From Lactarius indigo (Eukaryota > Basidiomycota > Agaricomycetes > Russulales > Russulaceae): 64,000 nt of DNA. The notes under the pieces were generated by a model. It worked only from the letters and a program-made list of their open reading frames with translations, searched no databases and was not told the origin of the DNA. A program made the position numbers and the translations under genes. Below, piece by piece: positions 53,094 through 64,000 of this stretch. The stretch covers positions 1 through 64,000 of the forward strand of contig JAFKAC010000027.1 of the NCBI GenBank assembly GCA_025766275.1, in the 5' to 3' direction. Position 1 is the stretch's first letter. Each line of letters begins with the position of its first letter.

Positions 53094-54186
53094 AGTCATT
53101 ATTTGGATATACGTGGTAACCCTAAGTCAAATTTCCAATCAGAACCCACTGTGAACCATGAACCTAGTTATAATTCGTCCATATATAATCTGAGATCTGA
53201 TCAACACGGAGATCTCCGACGGGAATACGGTTGCCAGGGGGCTGGCGCAGGCACTTAGGCACAGGGGCGCCAGGTACTGGACCTGAGATGCATCTCATGG
53301 GAATAAACCCCCAGGGGATAATTCGAGGGATTCCCCATTACCACGCGCGCAAGGTACGTCCATTCCCGAGTCACCGAAAGGGGCTAGCTTACTTCACCGG
53401 AGTGGTCGGACTTGTCCAAGGGTAGTATTATCGTAACAGTATGCATGGTTTACCTCTATGTCAATCATTAGGGATCTGACGGTTTCTGAAACTAGAGGCA
53501 CATGTTAACGCCGCAAATGGCCCGTTCTATGGCAGAACACAGGGTCAAAGTAGGTCGTGCGCGTTGTCTGACTTGACCCCCACAGAATATCCCTTGAATT
53601 CCCCTCACGGGGCAAGCGGTCCGGTAATTAATCCAAATATAGACGACAGCATCCTGATGAGCATAAAAGCGAAAGGACTGCGCTTGTTGGGATCCCCCAG
53701 CAGCACCTTGGTGCGTCGTCCTTTAGCTCCTTCATTTCGAACACCACCTTCGGTGGTGTAGTGCAACTTCACCCTAAACCCTAAGGTTGGAAACTTCCGA
53801 AAATAAAAAAAAACCCCCCGAAAATCTCAAGCGTATTGAAGCGATCAGAGCCCCCTGTGTGCAGTGGTGTATGCACTAAGGCGATGCACCGAGCTGTCTT
53901 TTTGACCCTTTCTTTGGTTTGCGCTAGTGACATGGGGTCAGCACGGGGAAGTATGAAAAATGTAAGAACTCACACTCTCGACGATTTCCTGGACAGCCGA
54001 CTTGGAGACCTGCGTGAACTCCGGGGAATTGACAATGGCCACAATGAGTTCTGTGCCATGGTCAACATTACACTGCAAGTTGCCAGAACTCGAGTGTATA
54101 TAACGCACCATCCTTACGCCTCGACTTCAGCGCATTGAGCTTGTTGTTGCCAATCCAGGTAAGCAGCTCCGGGACTTGAAGGAGCC
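53094..54186. other. no gene recognised
   Basis: GC-balanced spacer with only short frames, an A/C homopolymer patch at 53807-53820 and a small hairpin ACCACC..GGTGGT near 53750. It may be 3' flank of the minus-strand gene. Confidence 0.4.
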
Positions 54187-56668
54187 TCAGCGATGCGGCA
54201 TCTGCGTGAGAACCCTACAGGCTGTGGGTGAGCGGTTTGGGAGCCATGATTGAACCCGACGCACCTCGTCTAATGCCGGTGAAGGCCCCTGCATGGATTC
54301 TGTGCCAGGGGCGGGCCGCTGGGTGCTGGTAAGGTCATTTTCCGGGGGAGGCTCTGGGGTACTGGTTGGGGCGGTGACGTTTGTAATGGGCGTTGGCCGC
54401 TTGATTTTGAGCATGAGCGCGTGCTTTGGAGGCGACATCGCGACATCACGATAGGAAGGGGGAGTAGGTGGGGTGGTAGGAATGACCGGGACACGAGAAA
54501 AAGAAGTAATGGCCTGAAACAATGAATGAAGTATAAACTCGGAGTAGTCGAATACTTACTCCACCAGCACCGACCCAACAGTTCTCTAGACATTCGAGAA
54601 TCTTTTCGAGATAGATATCGCTAATAAAGCCACTCGTCTTTGGCGTTCCGGCGTTGGTGCACATCAGCCGCGCTTCCTGGCATATCTTGAGGGCGGCGGC
54701 CACTAACTTGAAGGCGGTGGCAACGCTGCCGACATCTTCCCAAGTGGTGAGTGAGGACGATGGGCTGATACCACCTGCCGTGAACAGATCATGACCCCAG
54801 CTTTGACACGTATTGTCCTCGTCAATGTCCGGTGAACCTGGGTCGGCGAATTGGACACGCTCGAGCAGCATCGTGACCTTCTCGGAGGGTTTGCCTTGCT
54901 TGAACAACATCTGCGCATTCATCGAACGAATAAGGCTGAGGGCGTTTGTCATGGAGGGGAAATCGGAAGTGAGGACCGCTGTGAGGACGGTCAGTGGTAG
55001 CATGCCCACGGAGAATTTTGACTCACCGATAAGGTTATCGGCTGCGGATTCGACCTCAGGTCAGAACGATGTAAGTCGTAAAAGCAGTGTGGACATACCA
55101 GATGGATCAACAAAGACAGGGCGGAGCTTTGTTGATGTGAGCTCTGCATGGATCACCTCAGTGCGACTGAGGAATGTTGGCACAAGTTTGCGTGCACGAT
55201 GGGGCTCTGTGTGCAAGTACGAGTTAGTATTAAAACTTCGCTGAATAGAATACTTACAATTTGAGGGCACTGAAGGGCCCGTAGTCTTCTGTCCGGAAAG
55301 TGAAACGCCATCTTTGCTGCACTTTTGAGCCTGCGACGCTGAAGGGGATTTGGGACCAGGGCTCAACTCAAAGGCGCGCTTCGCCATGTTCACAGGGGCT
55401 ATGTCCCAAACTTGTGGAACTGGCGCAAGGGGTGGTTCAGAGGTATCATCAGACGGCCTTGAAGAAGTGGCGCGGGCACGGTTCGACGCTGCCTTGGCGT
55501 CGACCTCATTTCGCCGCACGAACACCTGACCAATCATAGTGTCAGCCTTCCAATGAGCATAGCACAGGCGGAGCAGCCTTTGCTCTGCTTCGAGCTCAAG
55601 GATGGCTCGATCATACTCAGCCTTGAACAGATGCTTGATGAACGACTTGGTTCGCGATTTGGGATCGTCAACGCGCACGGCCATGCGGGAGTCTGAGCTA
55701 ATAAGATTGGTGAGTTTTTGAACGATGATGGCGGTGGAATGTCGGATGTTTGCGAACTCTTGCGCTGAGACTTTCGAGCCATCCGGGCGGCGGATAGTGA
55801 GATTCATCTTCGGCCGATACTTGTTATTTTTCGTGATGATGTCGCCATACGATTTGTCAGTTGCGCAATCCTCGTAATACCATAGGACCTCTTTTGGAAG
55901 GAATTGTGGTCGTGAGGGTAGTGGCTCCATGGTTTCGAGAAGGGTCTCGATGGCCCTGTTGTATGTGGGATCAAACCTCATCTGTTGTGATGCCGAATCG
56001 CTTGGCCCCAAAGACGATGCACGTGAGCCCTCAGCGTGCGGCCCCAGAGACAATGCGCGAGAGCCCTCAGTGTGCGGCCCCAGAGACGATGCACAAGAGT
56101 CCTTAGTGCGCAGAGGATGTGCTGCAGCGTCTGGTCATTCGGTGAAACCAGATTTGAAGACAAAGTGTTACACACCTTTGCAACTGTCCGGGACGAAGGC
56201 GTCGGCAGAGGTCTCCGTGAAGCCCTGTGATACTGTCTTCATGGCAAGCGCCCTGCACACCCGGTCAAAGTCTTCACGTAATTTGAGGTAGTGGGGGTTG
56301 TAACAAAGTTCGTCGACAGAAAGTGAGGCAATGAAATCAATAGAGGGCTTTGGCAACGAAGATATCTTGTGTGGGAACGTGCGAACCGCCAAATGGCCGA
56401 GACCAGAGTGTAGCGTTGCGTCAGACATGCAGGAAAGTGGACGGGTAGCGGCACCGAACGCAGGGAGGCTGGTGTCAGTGTTAACGGTAGAACGTCGCCC
56501 AGCTCCAAAGTCAATTGATGGCCTGGACCTCAGTGGAGGTCTCGGCGCACGCTGGGTGCCCATAAAATCGTCAGCCTCATCTTCATCCTCGTAGTCAAAG
56601 CGGAAGTTCGTATGCGAAGGGGACAATCTGTTCTGACTGAAGACATCATCCGCAAAGTCGTCGTCCAT
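54187..56668 (-). CDS. multi-exon gene of unknown function, divergent from the Tnp2 gene
   Basis: ATG 56668 opens exon 1 (to 56176; MDDDFADDVFSQNRLSPSH..., acidic, then SIDFIASLSVDELCYNPHYLKLREDFDRV). A 45-bp intron (56175-56131) leads to exon 2 with three SLGPHxEGSRA repeats, then FDPTYNRAIETLLETMEPLP and KAEYDRAILELEAEQRLLRLCYA. A GTAAGT donor near 55257 followed by its nearest AG would create a stop, so the next junction is uncertain. Later exons hold ADNLIG, LTSDFPSMTNALSLIRSMNA and a C-terminus beginning AITSFSRVPVIP, ending MPHR stop at 54187. No known domain. Its 196-bp distance from a transposase gene suggests a transposon companion gene. Confidence 0.5.
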
Positions 56669-56864
56669 GAGCCAAGCTTGAAGAGGGAGCGAGAGGTATA
56701 TACGAACGGTCTTGGAAAAAAACAAAAAACAAGTCGTAAGTTAAGCGAATGTGAGGCGAACATGACTACCAGAACACGTGCCGTTCTCACGCCCCGCACT
56801 GGAGTCTGCGCTCGCCCTTGTCCCTACCCTCAATCCACTTATCCTCGTTGATCCTGTGTAAACC
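56669..56864. promoter_or_regulatory. divergent intergenic region
   Basis: 196 bp between the two start codons of the divergent pair. It must contain both promoters if both starts are right. No clear TATA box for the plus-strand gene was identified. Confidence 0.35.
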
Positions 56865-58933
56865 ATGCCACCATCTGCTCAACGTTACATTTGCCTGTGC
56901 TCTAAGTGCAATGGAGGGGCAAATAGTGTCACAAGACGCACCATTGAGGCCCATCTACGGCAAGATCAAGACTTTCTCTTGTCCCTACCACCAGATACAG
57001 ATTCTGCTTCCTTCGTGCGATCGTGCATCCATCGGACAAGAGAAGTTCTTTCTAAGGTCCATGGTGGTCCTATACTTCAAGATACAGCACCAGTTGCTGG
57101 TGGATCTCTCCCAGATGGCTCAGAAGGTATGCTTTACAGTCGTTATCTTGGGCCGGAGACTTAACTATTATTATTATTATTATTATTATTTAACATCAAA
57201 GCGGCACACAATTATGTAGATCACCCAGTTCAGTTGGCAGAAACCCAGTCAGAAATCCCTGATTACAATCAAGGGGAAGCCATAGAGCCTGGTAAGTGTT
57301 ATTTTGATGTAAAGTGGCTCATCTGTGCTTACTGCTGCATGGTATTAGATGATCTTTTCAGTCCTGTTAATATTAATACAGGCATTGATCTAAGCTCTAC
57401 AGGCGCTGTAGTTGGTGCTGAGCCCACTTACCTAGGGGATCCCAACTTCTCTGACTCAGAGCTAGATCAGCATGCTATGCTGCCTGAGTCCCAACCTAGC
57501 TTCTTGGACTCAGACTCTGAGTCTGAATCTGGTGATGACCTTGGCCCATCTCAGCTTCATCCTGCTATAGTGCCTCCTTTAGGAGGGCACTTGGACACTT
57601 TGGACCATGGCCCTTTGCTTGGGGGAGAGCCAGAGGATGTTAATCTTGAGGGAGATGAGGCCTTTGCTGCTGAGGTTGCTGACTTACCAGAAGTTATTCA
57701 AAAACTTCGGAAGCAACTTTTATCTGGCTATACACATCCTAACCACCCACCTCTTACTGACACCAGAGGTCGTACACTTACCTCAGATGAGGAACTCTCA
57801 TTGAAGCACTACATTGCATGGGTCGACTCTCATGGTACTGTCAAGGCATACAAGCTTCATGCTCAGGTTCTTCAAGAGGCTACAGGTGCTGACATCCTTA
57901 GCTTGTATATGGCAAGAAAGCTTGCCATGGAACTTACAGGCTTATCCTCTCAGCTGGTTGACATGTGTCCCAGAAGCTGCATGGCCTTTACTGGAGAGTT
58001 TAAAGATCTTCAGTCATGCATCTATGTTCGTGACAAACGTTTGGGGCCATGCGGTCAGCTGCGCTATGACAAGAATGGTCGTCCAAGGGCTCAAATGCTC
58101 TACACCCCCATTGCCCCTGTTATTCAGTCACTTTATATGAACAAGACAATGGCAGCAGCCATGCGGTATCGCCATGACCATCTACACCAGGCTTTGAAGA
58201 AACTGAAGCCAGATTCTCCCCCCACTGAATACTCTGATTTTCCTGGCTCTATTAGCCATATTAATCATTTCCAACACCATTTATTCCAAGATGAGACTGA
58301 CACTGCAATAACCATCTCAGGTGATGGTGCCCAGCTCACTATGAAGAAGCAGTCTGATGTCTGGGTCCTCATTGTCACAATCCTAAACCTCCCCCCCAAC
58401 ATGCGATCTAAAGCTGCTAATATCATCATTCCACTTGTCATTCCTGGGCCCTCTTCACCTGGAAATGTGGAGTCTTTCATTTATGTCCTTTATGAGGAGC
58501 TTGCAAAGCTTAGTGTTGGTGTATGGACTTTTGATGCCCTTAAAGGAACATACTTTCTTTTGAAGGTCTTTCTTTGTGGTGTTCTTGGGGATATGCTTGG
58601 TTCTGCAAAACTCAGCAGAATGGCAGGACATATGGCTATATATGGGTGTCGTTTTAGTATGGTGCGGGGTGCACGTGCCAGTAAAGACAGAGGTATGTGT
58701 ATACAGCTTGAATATTGTTGTATCATTTTATCTTACTATTTTATCTTATAGGTGCTAAATCTCAGTACTATCCCCTCTCCCCACCTCAAAAAGAAGAGAT
58801 CAATGGGGATTGCCCTAATTTTAACATTTTTGCCTTGCCACTTAGGACTCTAGAGAATTACTGGGAAATTATCAAGAGGCTTGAGGCTGTTAAGGGCAAC
58901 AAGACACAGTATGCAGCAATTGTGCGGGAAACT
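56865..58933 (+). pseudogene. Tnp2/CACTA-type transposase gene, 3'-truncated
   Basis: Exons 56865-57126, 57202-57291, 57349-58692 and 58752-58933 join in frame. Exon 1 has a Cys cluster CLCSKCNGGANSVTRRT as in N-termini of Agaricomycete Tnp2 proteins. The core reads SGDGAQLTMKKQSDVWVLIV, LPPNMRSKAANIIIPLVIPG, GDMLGSAKLSRMAGHMAIYG and GAKSQYYPLSPP, the Tnp2 transposase block, including a candidate acidic residue in DGAQL. The gene stops at ETC because an LTR begins at 58934; the catalytic C-terminal part is missing. Intron 1 contains an (ATT)n microsatellite (57164-57190). The reading frame is otherwise intact, so truncation by the LTR element may be recent. Confidence 0.75.
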
Positions 58934-60014
58934 TGTCATGAACGCCCCATGTTTTTCCCTCTTCTCGTTCTCTTCTTTCCCATTCTTCCTTCGCTTCTTT
59001 GTATTGCTGGCATTTGCTTTGCTGGCATTTGCTTTGCTGACATTCCATCGCCTCGCTGGCACTCCTGAGTATTAGCTATATAAACCCTGTAGCACGCTCT
59101 GTATTTCCTTAGCTTTGGCTTCGTCAATATACTGTCTAGTCCCCTCAGTGCCTTCCTCTCATCTCTATCCCAGCCCTCTCCTCTGAAGCCTTGTTGCCTT
59201 GAGCTATATCAAGGAACACTCACAGACTTAGGTGCCGCTCTGCTCAGCAGCGGACCAACTCAGTATCCTTTGCCTTAGGCAGGACCTGTTACAGACTGAC
59301 CCGACGCACGCCCCGGCAGTGGCGTGACATAAGCCAAAGCTAACGACCTCAGAACTAGCCACCGTGGCTAGCATCGAACTCGATCTCTTACCTGACGACC
59401 AGTGGACTGAAGTATTCCGCCGCTGGCAAGACGATTTACCGACACACGTACTTGGGTGTGCCTATTGGAACTCATCGCACGTTGACAGGCGCGGAGGCTA
59501 TCGAGCTCTCCTTAACGAACGCATTTATAACCTCGACTTCATAAACCACCGGTGGCACGTCCTCGAAAAACGCGGAACCGAGTTTTTCACTAAATCATCC
59601 CTCGCCATCCCCCGAAACAACGACGTTGGTCTTGGCTGGTGGAATCCAGAAGACGACGAAAACCCCGAGCGGTATCATCTCGACCATCCCGAAACCTTCC
59701 CTGAACCAACCGCACCAGTCCGCGTAGACTCCCCGGTTGAGGAGGACCATCCCATCGAAAACAACGACATCCCTGCTGAAACATCAGCACCAGTCGAAAA
59801 CGAGCTCACCGAAGCCCTAGAAAACGTACCCATCGACGCCCCGGATTTTTGGCAACAGATTGCAGCTGCCTCAACACCCGTCTCGCCTGTGTTCCCACCT
59901 CTTCGTACTGTCACCGCACCACCCATTATCGCCTCATCAACACCCGCTATGTCCTCAGGATCCGCAGCTAACGCCTCTTCAGGAGGGAAGCTCAGCGGCA
60001 ACGCCCCAGCCATA
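58934..60014 (+). mobile_element. Ty3/gypsy element H fragment (5' LTR and gag start)
   Basis: LTR 58934-59329 runs from TGTCATGAACGCC to GGCGTGACA and is followed by TAAGCCAAAGCTAACGACC at the primer-binding position. Gag follows. The element is cut at 60014 by a copia LTR, so its other end, pol and possible ORF3 are not in the window. It entered the Tnp2 transposase gene. Confidence 0.8.
59364..60014 (+). CDS. gag: N-terminal gag of element H (truncated)
   Basis: ATG 59364 reads MASIELDLLPDDQWTEVFRR and contains YNLDFINHRWHVLE and GLGWWNPEDDENPE. These match gag of element A (MASISVTFESDNDWTPVTTR, EFINNNWYILRYF, GLGWWNKEDEQNPE) in order, so H is a distant relative of A. About 217 codons remain; the capsid core and zinc knuckle are lost to the copia insertion. 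Confidence 0.8.
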
Positions 60015-60642
60015 TGATGAACAGCACACAAGAGGGACATACTCACAGTGACAAGAAGACTGTGGTGAGATATGTCAAGGTGGCTGGAGGCAGCAACAGG
60101 GAATCTAGCAGAGTGAAGCAGAGGTGAAGTCTGGCACACAAGCAGTGAGAACTGATGTTGTTACATTGGAGAGGAGGGAGCTTACCTGGCACACAAGCAG
60201 TGAGAACTGATGTGGACCAGGAGCGTACATGGTACTCTACTTATACACTTTCAGGTAGTGACACTGTACAAGGGATGTAACACTAAGTCACGCAGTACAA
60301 GGAAGTATTGTTCTACAAACGGACAAAGGAGTGGACGTTCTGAGAACAAGGGAAAGAAAGAATAAGGAGAGTCCAGAAGCAAATGATATCATAGTGACAT
60401 CATAATAAGGATAAAGCTAAGTACGGAACAAAGGAAAGTACAAAGACGTTATACAACGCAGAGTCCGGATGTATGATGTCATTTAGAAGTACAGTGATGT
60501 CATATGTGACGCAATGATAAGTCCAGATTGTACAGATCAAACAGTATCTAATCTACAAGTCCTGTATATCTAATCTAAAGCAGTCCATGCTGCAAGTCCG
60601 GTCCGTACGAGCCGCTAAGTGCGCAGGGGTCACTTATCAACA
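60015..60642 (-). repeat. 3' LTR of the copia family D element
   Basis: 628 bp, TGATGAACAGCACAC to GGTCACTTATCAACA on the plus strand. Three CRE-like sites at 60395, 60474 and 60495. Confidence 0.9.
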
Positions 60643-60661
60643 TCTCCCCGTGATCTACAAT

Positions 60662-63600
60662 CTAAGTACACACAAGTCCCATGTCATCGTTGTGCTTCTG
60701 CAGCAGGACACGCGGTAGTGACTTTGTGAAGCCGTCCGCAACCATATCCACAGTAGGAGTTCTAATGAGGGTGATGGTCCCCTTTTCGATGTATTCCCGA
60801 ATGACATGATGCCGTATGGCAATGTGCTTAGACCGTCTCCCAGTGACAGGGTTCAAAGCCAAGTCAATGGCACCCTTATTGTCACCATGTAATGGGATGG
60901 GGTCGTCGACCTCGTACCCGAGTTCCGTGAGGAAGCTCTGATACCACGCAGCCTGGTTAGCCGCGTCAGTCATGGCCATGTATTCTGCTTCCGTTGTGTT
61001 TTGGGCAACAGTCTTTTGCTTGCGCGAAGACCAGCTTATTGCACCGTTAGCTAGTAAGAACACATAACCAGAGGTGGAGTGGCGGTCATCAGTCTGATCA
61101 GCCAGACTGGAATCAGTGTAGCCATGAAGGCCATCGCCATTGGCGCCATCATAGACAATACGCATATCCATAGTTCCCACTAGGTAGGACAGGACATACT
61201 GCGCAAGTCGCAGATGTTGTGGTGAGGGATTCGCTGTGTACTGCGCCAAACGTGACACAGCGAAGGAGATATCTGGCCTAGTGCCAATCTGCACATAAAG
61301 CAGACTCCCAATAAGAGATTGGTAGTGAGAGATATCTGAGGCAGTTGCCTGCGACGTATATTTAACCAGGTGCTCGTCAGCACCAGCGGGCAAGGGTGTG
61401 TTGTGTGGTGTGGCATCAGACATGCCAAAGCGTTCAAGGACATCCTTGATGTAGCCAGACTGATCTATTTCGATGCGTCTAAGGGAGCGGTCGCGCACAA
61501 TGCGCATACCAAGATAGGACTCTATCTCCCCGAGATCTGTCATCTCATAGCGTTCAGACAAATCTGACTTTAAACGCTTGATACCACTCAGCGAGGGACC
61601 CAGTATAGTGATGTCGTCAACGTAGACAATAACGAAGAGTGGATCATACCCCTCCCGTTGAGGCATCACATATATGCCAGCATCAGCAAACGTCCGCTTA
61701 AAGCCGAGTGCAGTGAGCACTCCATGGAATTGCAAGTTCCATGCGTGGGAGGCCTGTTTGAGACCATAGATTGCCTTAACCAGGCGACACACCTTTGTCT
61801 CAGAGCCAGTGACAGTGAAACCTTGTGGCTGCTCCATGTAAATCTCCTCGTCAAGCACGCCATTGAGAAAAGCAGACTTAACATCCATCTGATGGATGTG
61901 CCAGTCCTCCAGCGCGGCCAACGCCAGAAGTAAACGTAGCGACTCAAATCGTGCGACGGGAGAGAAGGTTTCATCAAAATCTATGCCAGGGATCTGCGTG
62001 AATCCCTTAGCCACCAAGCGAGCTCTGTAGCGGCCATCCGCTTTGAGCTTAAAGACCCATTTGGATTTTACTGCCTTACGATTAGGCGGGAGATCCACTA
62101 ACTCCCAAGTCCCATTTTTAGCTAGGGCGTCCATTTCATACTGACACGCCTTAGTCCACTCATCTGCAGCTGCAGACCGCATGGCCTCTGCATAAGTTGC
62201 AGGGTCTCGGCCTATAAAAGCAGCAGCCAGTAACTCCGCATACCCCAGACGCCTGCCGCGCCATGCCGCATTGTCCGCATTGAAGTAACGCGGATTAGGG
62301 ACAGGGGCACGAGCACTGCGCCTTGGTGCATTGTCCATCTCGCGCAACAGCTGACTACGCTGTGCACGATCCTCAAATCCCCCAGGCATTTCTGGTGAGG
62401 GAGGAGGGATATGGCGCATAATGCGCGTTGCACTAGGACGCGGCGGGGGTGAAGTGGGAGTGGTCTGCTCACGTTTAGGTGTGGTGGGCAGAGCTGGCAA
62501 AGCAGGTGGTGGAGTGGTGGGGCGTGGTTGGACTTGTGGGGGGTCTAGGAGCTTTTCAACATCCTCCTCCTCACTACTACTGGAGTGTGCAGGGGAGGGG
62601 GCTCGCATTGGTGGTAACGCCGGCGGGTGAGGCACGGCAGTCACTGTTGTGCTAGGCACGATTGATGGTGAAGGTGTGGGGTGTGTCTCAGCACCCTGAA
62701 GGGACGGGAAGCTACTCTCGTCGAATGTCACATCCCTGGACACTCGAACGGAGCGGGTTGAGCGGTCCCAGAGCTTATAGCCCTTAGATTCGGGCTCAAA
62801 CCCGATAAGCGTGACCTCAATGGCCTTCGCATCTAATTTGCGACGCTTATCAGCGGGTACGTGCATGTACCCCTTGCATCCAAAGACGCGAAGATGTGAG
62901 ACATCAGGCACTTTGCCAGAGTGCCAGAGCTCATAGGGAGTGCGCCACTTAAGCCCACGGACTGGAGAGCGGTTATAGATGTGCACAGCTGCGCACACCG
63001 CATGCTCCCAGAAGCCTTTAGACATGCCAGCTGTGTGGAGCATGGACATTGCCTTATCCATAATGGTGCGGTTAAACCGCTCGGCTTTCCTGTTGGACTG
63101 TGGTGAACCTGGCATCGTGAGGTGATGCTCTATCCCTTTCTGCTTAAGAATGTCCTGCGTGACACTCGACATGTATTCGCCACCGCGGTCAGAGTGCAGA
63201 GCGCGCAGTTTATGGCCAGACTGAGTTTCACCCCAAGCCAAATACATTTGCAGCGACTTAGCAAACTGGTCCTTCGACTTAAGGAAGTGGACCACAGTGA
63301 ACTTAGTGTGGTCGTCTATGAAGGTGGCCGTATACGTCGAGCCTTGCAGGGACTGAGTTTGCATAGGACCGGCGAGGTCACTGTGTACAATCTCAAATTG
63401 ACGAGTTGTCCTCTTGGTGGAGGACGCAGAAAAGGGTTGGCGAGTGGATTTACCCATCTCGCACCCACGGCAGACTGTGTGGGCCGTGGTGGAGCTATCT
63501 ATGTCCATGCCAGTAGTGGCAGAGGGACCATGCGCCTTCAGCGCCGCAGAGGATATGTGTCCCATGCGTTGATGCCAGATATCAAGTGTGGCAGCACTTG

Positions 63601-64000
63601 ATTTTGTGTGGGCGTTGAGGCCGACGCTGGCTGCGTCCAACCAGTAAAGGTTGTCCTCAAGGTAGCCTTTAGCCACACACTTTTGGTTGACAGATATTTT
63701 AAATGAGCCACTGTCAAAGGCAATCTCAGCACCCTTTTGTGCTAGGGCGCGCGTCGACAAGAAGCGCGTCTTCACCTGTGGTAGGTGTAGCACATTACTG
63801 AGGGTGATAGAGATACCTTGGCTCGTTGTGAAGACGACAGACCCGACACCCACTTGGTCTATTGTGGACTTATCACCCAGGCGTACAGTGCCTTTGGTTG
63901 GGGTGTAGTCCTTGAAGTCAGACCGATGTGGGGTGATGTGGTGTGTGGCACCACTGTCCATCATCCAACGCACACGCGAGGCAGCATACAAGGCAACACC
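60662..64000 (-). CDS. pol: copia Gag-Pol polyprotein, C-terminal part
   Basis: The frame is open from the window edge to TAA-type stop at 60662-60664. Counting from an internal Met at 63991: protease MMDSGATHHITPH near residue 10; pre-integrase zinc finger (H..H, CRGCEMGK) at 140-180; integrase with HSDLAGP (about 204), HSDRGGEY (about 265) and SNRKAERFNRT (about 300); a Pro/Ser-rich linker; reverse transcriptase from KNGTWELVDLPP (about 625) with YVDD (about 789); RNase H with DQTDDRHSTSGY, TEAEYMA and HGDNKGAIDL at 960-1090. It ends NDDMGLVCT. All domains are in the copia order (integrase before RT). No break was seen. Confidence 0.93.
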   Translation of the reverse strand, partial: GVALYAASRVRWMMDSGATHHITPHRSDFKDYTPTKGTVRLGDKSTIDQVGVGSVVFTTSQGISITLSNVLHLPQVKTRFLSTRALAQKGAEIAFDSGSFKISVNQKCVAKGYLEDNLYWLDAASVGLNAHTKSSAATLDIWHQRMGHISSAALKAHGPSATTGMDIDSSTTAHTVCRGCEMGKSTRQPFSASSTKRTTRQFEIVHSDLAGPMQTQSLQGSTYTATFIDDHTKFTVVHFLKSKDQFAKSLQMYLAWGETQSGHKLRALHSDRGGEYMSSVTQDILKQKGIEHHLTMPGSPQSNRKAERFNRTIMDKAMSMLHTAGMSKGFWEHAVCAAVHIYNRSPVRGLKWRTPYELWHSGKVPDVSHLRVFGCKGYMHVPADKRRKLDAKAIEVTLIGFEPESKGYKLWDRSTRSVRVSRDVTFDESSFPSLQGAETHPTPSPSIVPSTTVTAVPHPPALPPMRAPSPAHSSSSEEEDVEKLLDPPQVQPRPTTPPPALPALPTTPKREQTTPTSPPPRPSATRIMRHIPPPSPEMPGGFEDRAQRSQLLREMDNAPRRSARAPVPNPRYFNADNAAWRGRRLGYAELLAAAFIGRDPATYAEAMRSAAADEWTKACQYEMDALAKNGTWELVDLPPNRKAVKSKWVFKLKADGRYRARLVAKGFTQIPGIDFDETFSPVARFESLRLLLALAALEDWHIHQMDVKSAFLNGVLDEEIYMEQPQGFTVTGSETKVCRLVKAIYGLKQASHAWNLQFHGVLTALGFKRTFADAGIYVMPQREGYDPLFVIVYVDDITILGPSLSGIKRLKSDLSERYEMTDLGEIESYLGMRIVRDRSLRRIEIDQSGYIKDVLERFGMSDATPHNTPLPAGADEHLVKYTSQATASDISHYQSLIGSLLYVQIGTRPDISFAVSRLAQYTANPSPQHLRLAQYVLSYLVGTMDMRIVYDGANGDGLHGYTDSSLADQTDDRHSTSGYVFLLANGAISWSSRKQKTVAQNTTEAEYMAMTDAANQAAWYQSFLTELGYEVDDPIPLHGDNKGAIDLALNPVTGRRSKHIAIRHHVIREYIEKGTITLIRTPTVDMVADGFTKSLPRVLLQKHNDDMGLVCT

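Larger units (their letters stand above)
60015..64000 (-). mobile_element. copia family D element, runs off the right edge
   Basis: The 3' LTR (60015-60642) and an uninterrupted pol frame are present; gag start and 5' LTR lie beyond the window. It was inserted into element H (left flank CCATA, right flank not visible). The open frame makes it a candidate for a recent insertion. Confidence 0.9.

Overview
This window looks like a transposon-rich stretch of a filamentous basidiomycete genome, most likely an Agaricomycete. The grounds are the short introns (about 45-60 bp, with GT..AG ends), chromodomain-bearing Ty3/gypsy elements, a copia element, and DNA transposases of the Tnp2 and Plavaka types with a DUF6698-like companion gene. 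The species cannot be named from the sequence. No rRNA or tRNA gene and no CRISPR array was seen.

Layout. 1-1027 is the 3' end of a spliced gene with a SAP-like C-terminus. 1137-2010 is an unusual TGAC/GTCA minisatellite. 2011-3199 holds the tail of a retroelement and two LTRs. 3215-4807 is an hAT-like fold-back element filled with a GC-rich minisatellite. 4808-7000 is a decayed unknown gene. 7001-14909 is a decayed chromovirus (A1, minus strand) and 17124-28223 a second copy (A2, plus strand), split at a 4-bp target site by an apparently intact chromovirus B (19405-27075). 28224-32150 is a chimeric junction followed by a copia relic with a nested solo LTR. 32842-35863 contains four solo LTRs. 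36747-41205 is a large spliced gene of unknown function whose intron carries two perfect or near-perfect palindromes. 42214-43207 is a tRNA-headed retroposon with a 19-bp target duplication. 44221-50794 is a Plavaka-like transposon relic with a DUF6698-like gene, cut by two solo LTRs. 52048-52743 is a near-perfect 340-bp-arm palindrome, followed by a 43-bp palindromic tandem array. 54187-58933 is a divergent pair, an unknown gene and a Tnp2 transposase gene; the latter is truncated by a chromovirus fragment, itself truncated by a copia element that runs off the right edge.

The strongest candidate for something undescribed is a third open reading frame (ORF3) that follows the integrase/chromodomain in three different Ty3/gypsy families (A, B and C). 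In A it carries four zinc knuckles. In A its start overlaps the pol stop; in B it is in the same frame as pol, two codons beyond the stop. Secondary candidates are a conserved 12-bp-stem hairpin next to the TATA-like box of related LTRs, and the 43-bp palindrome family found in an array and also in an intron. Divergence between element B LTRs is confined to CpG sites, which points to methylation-driven decay.
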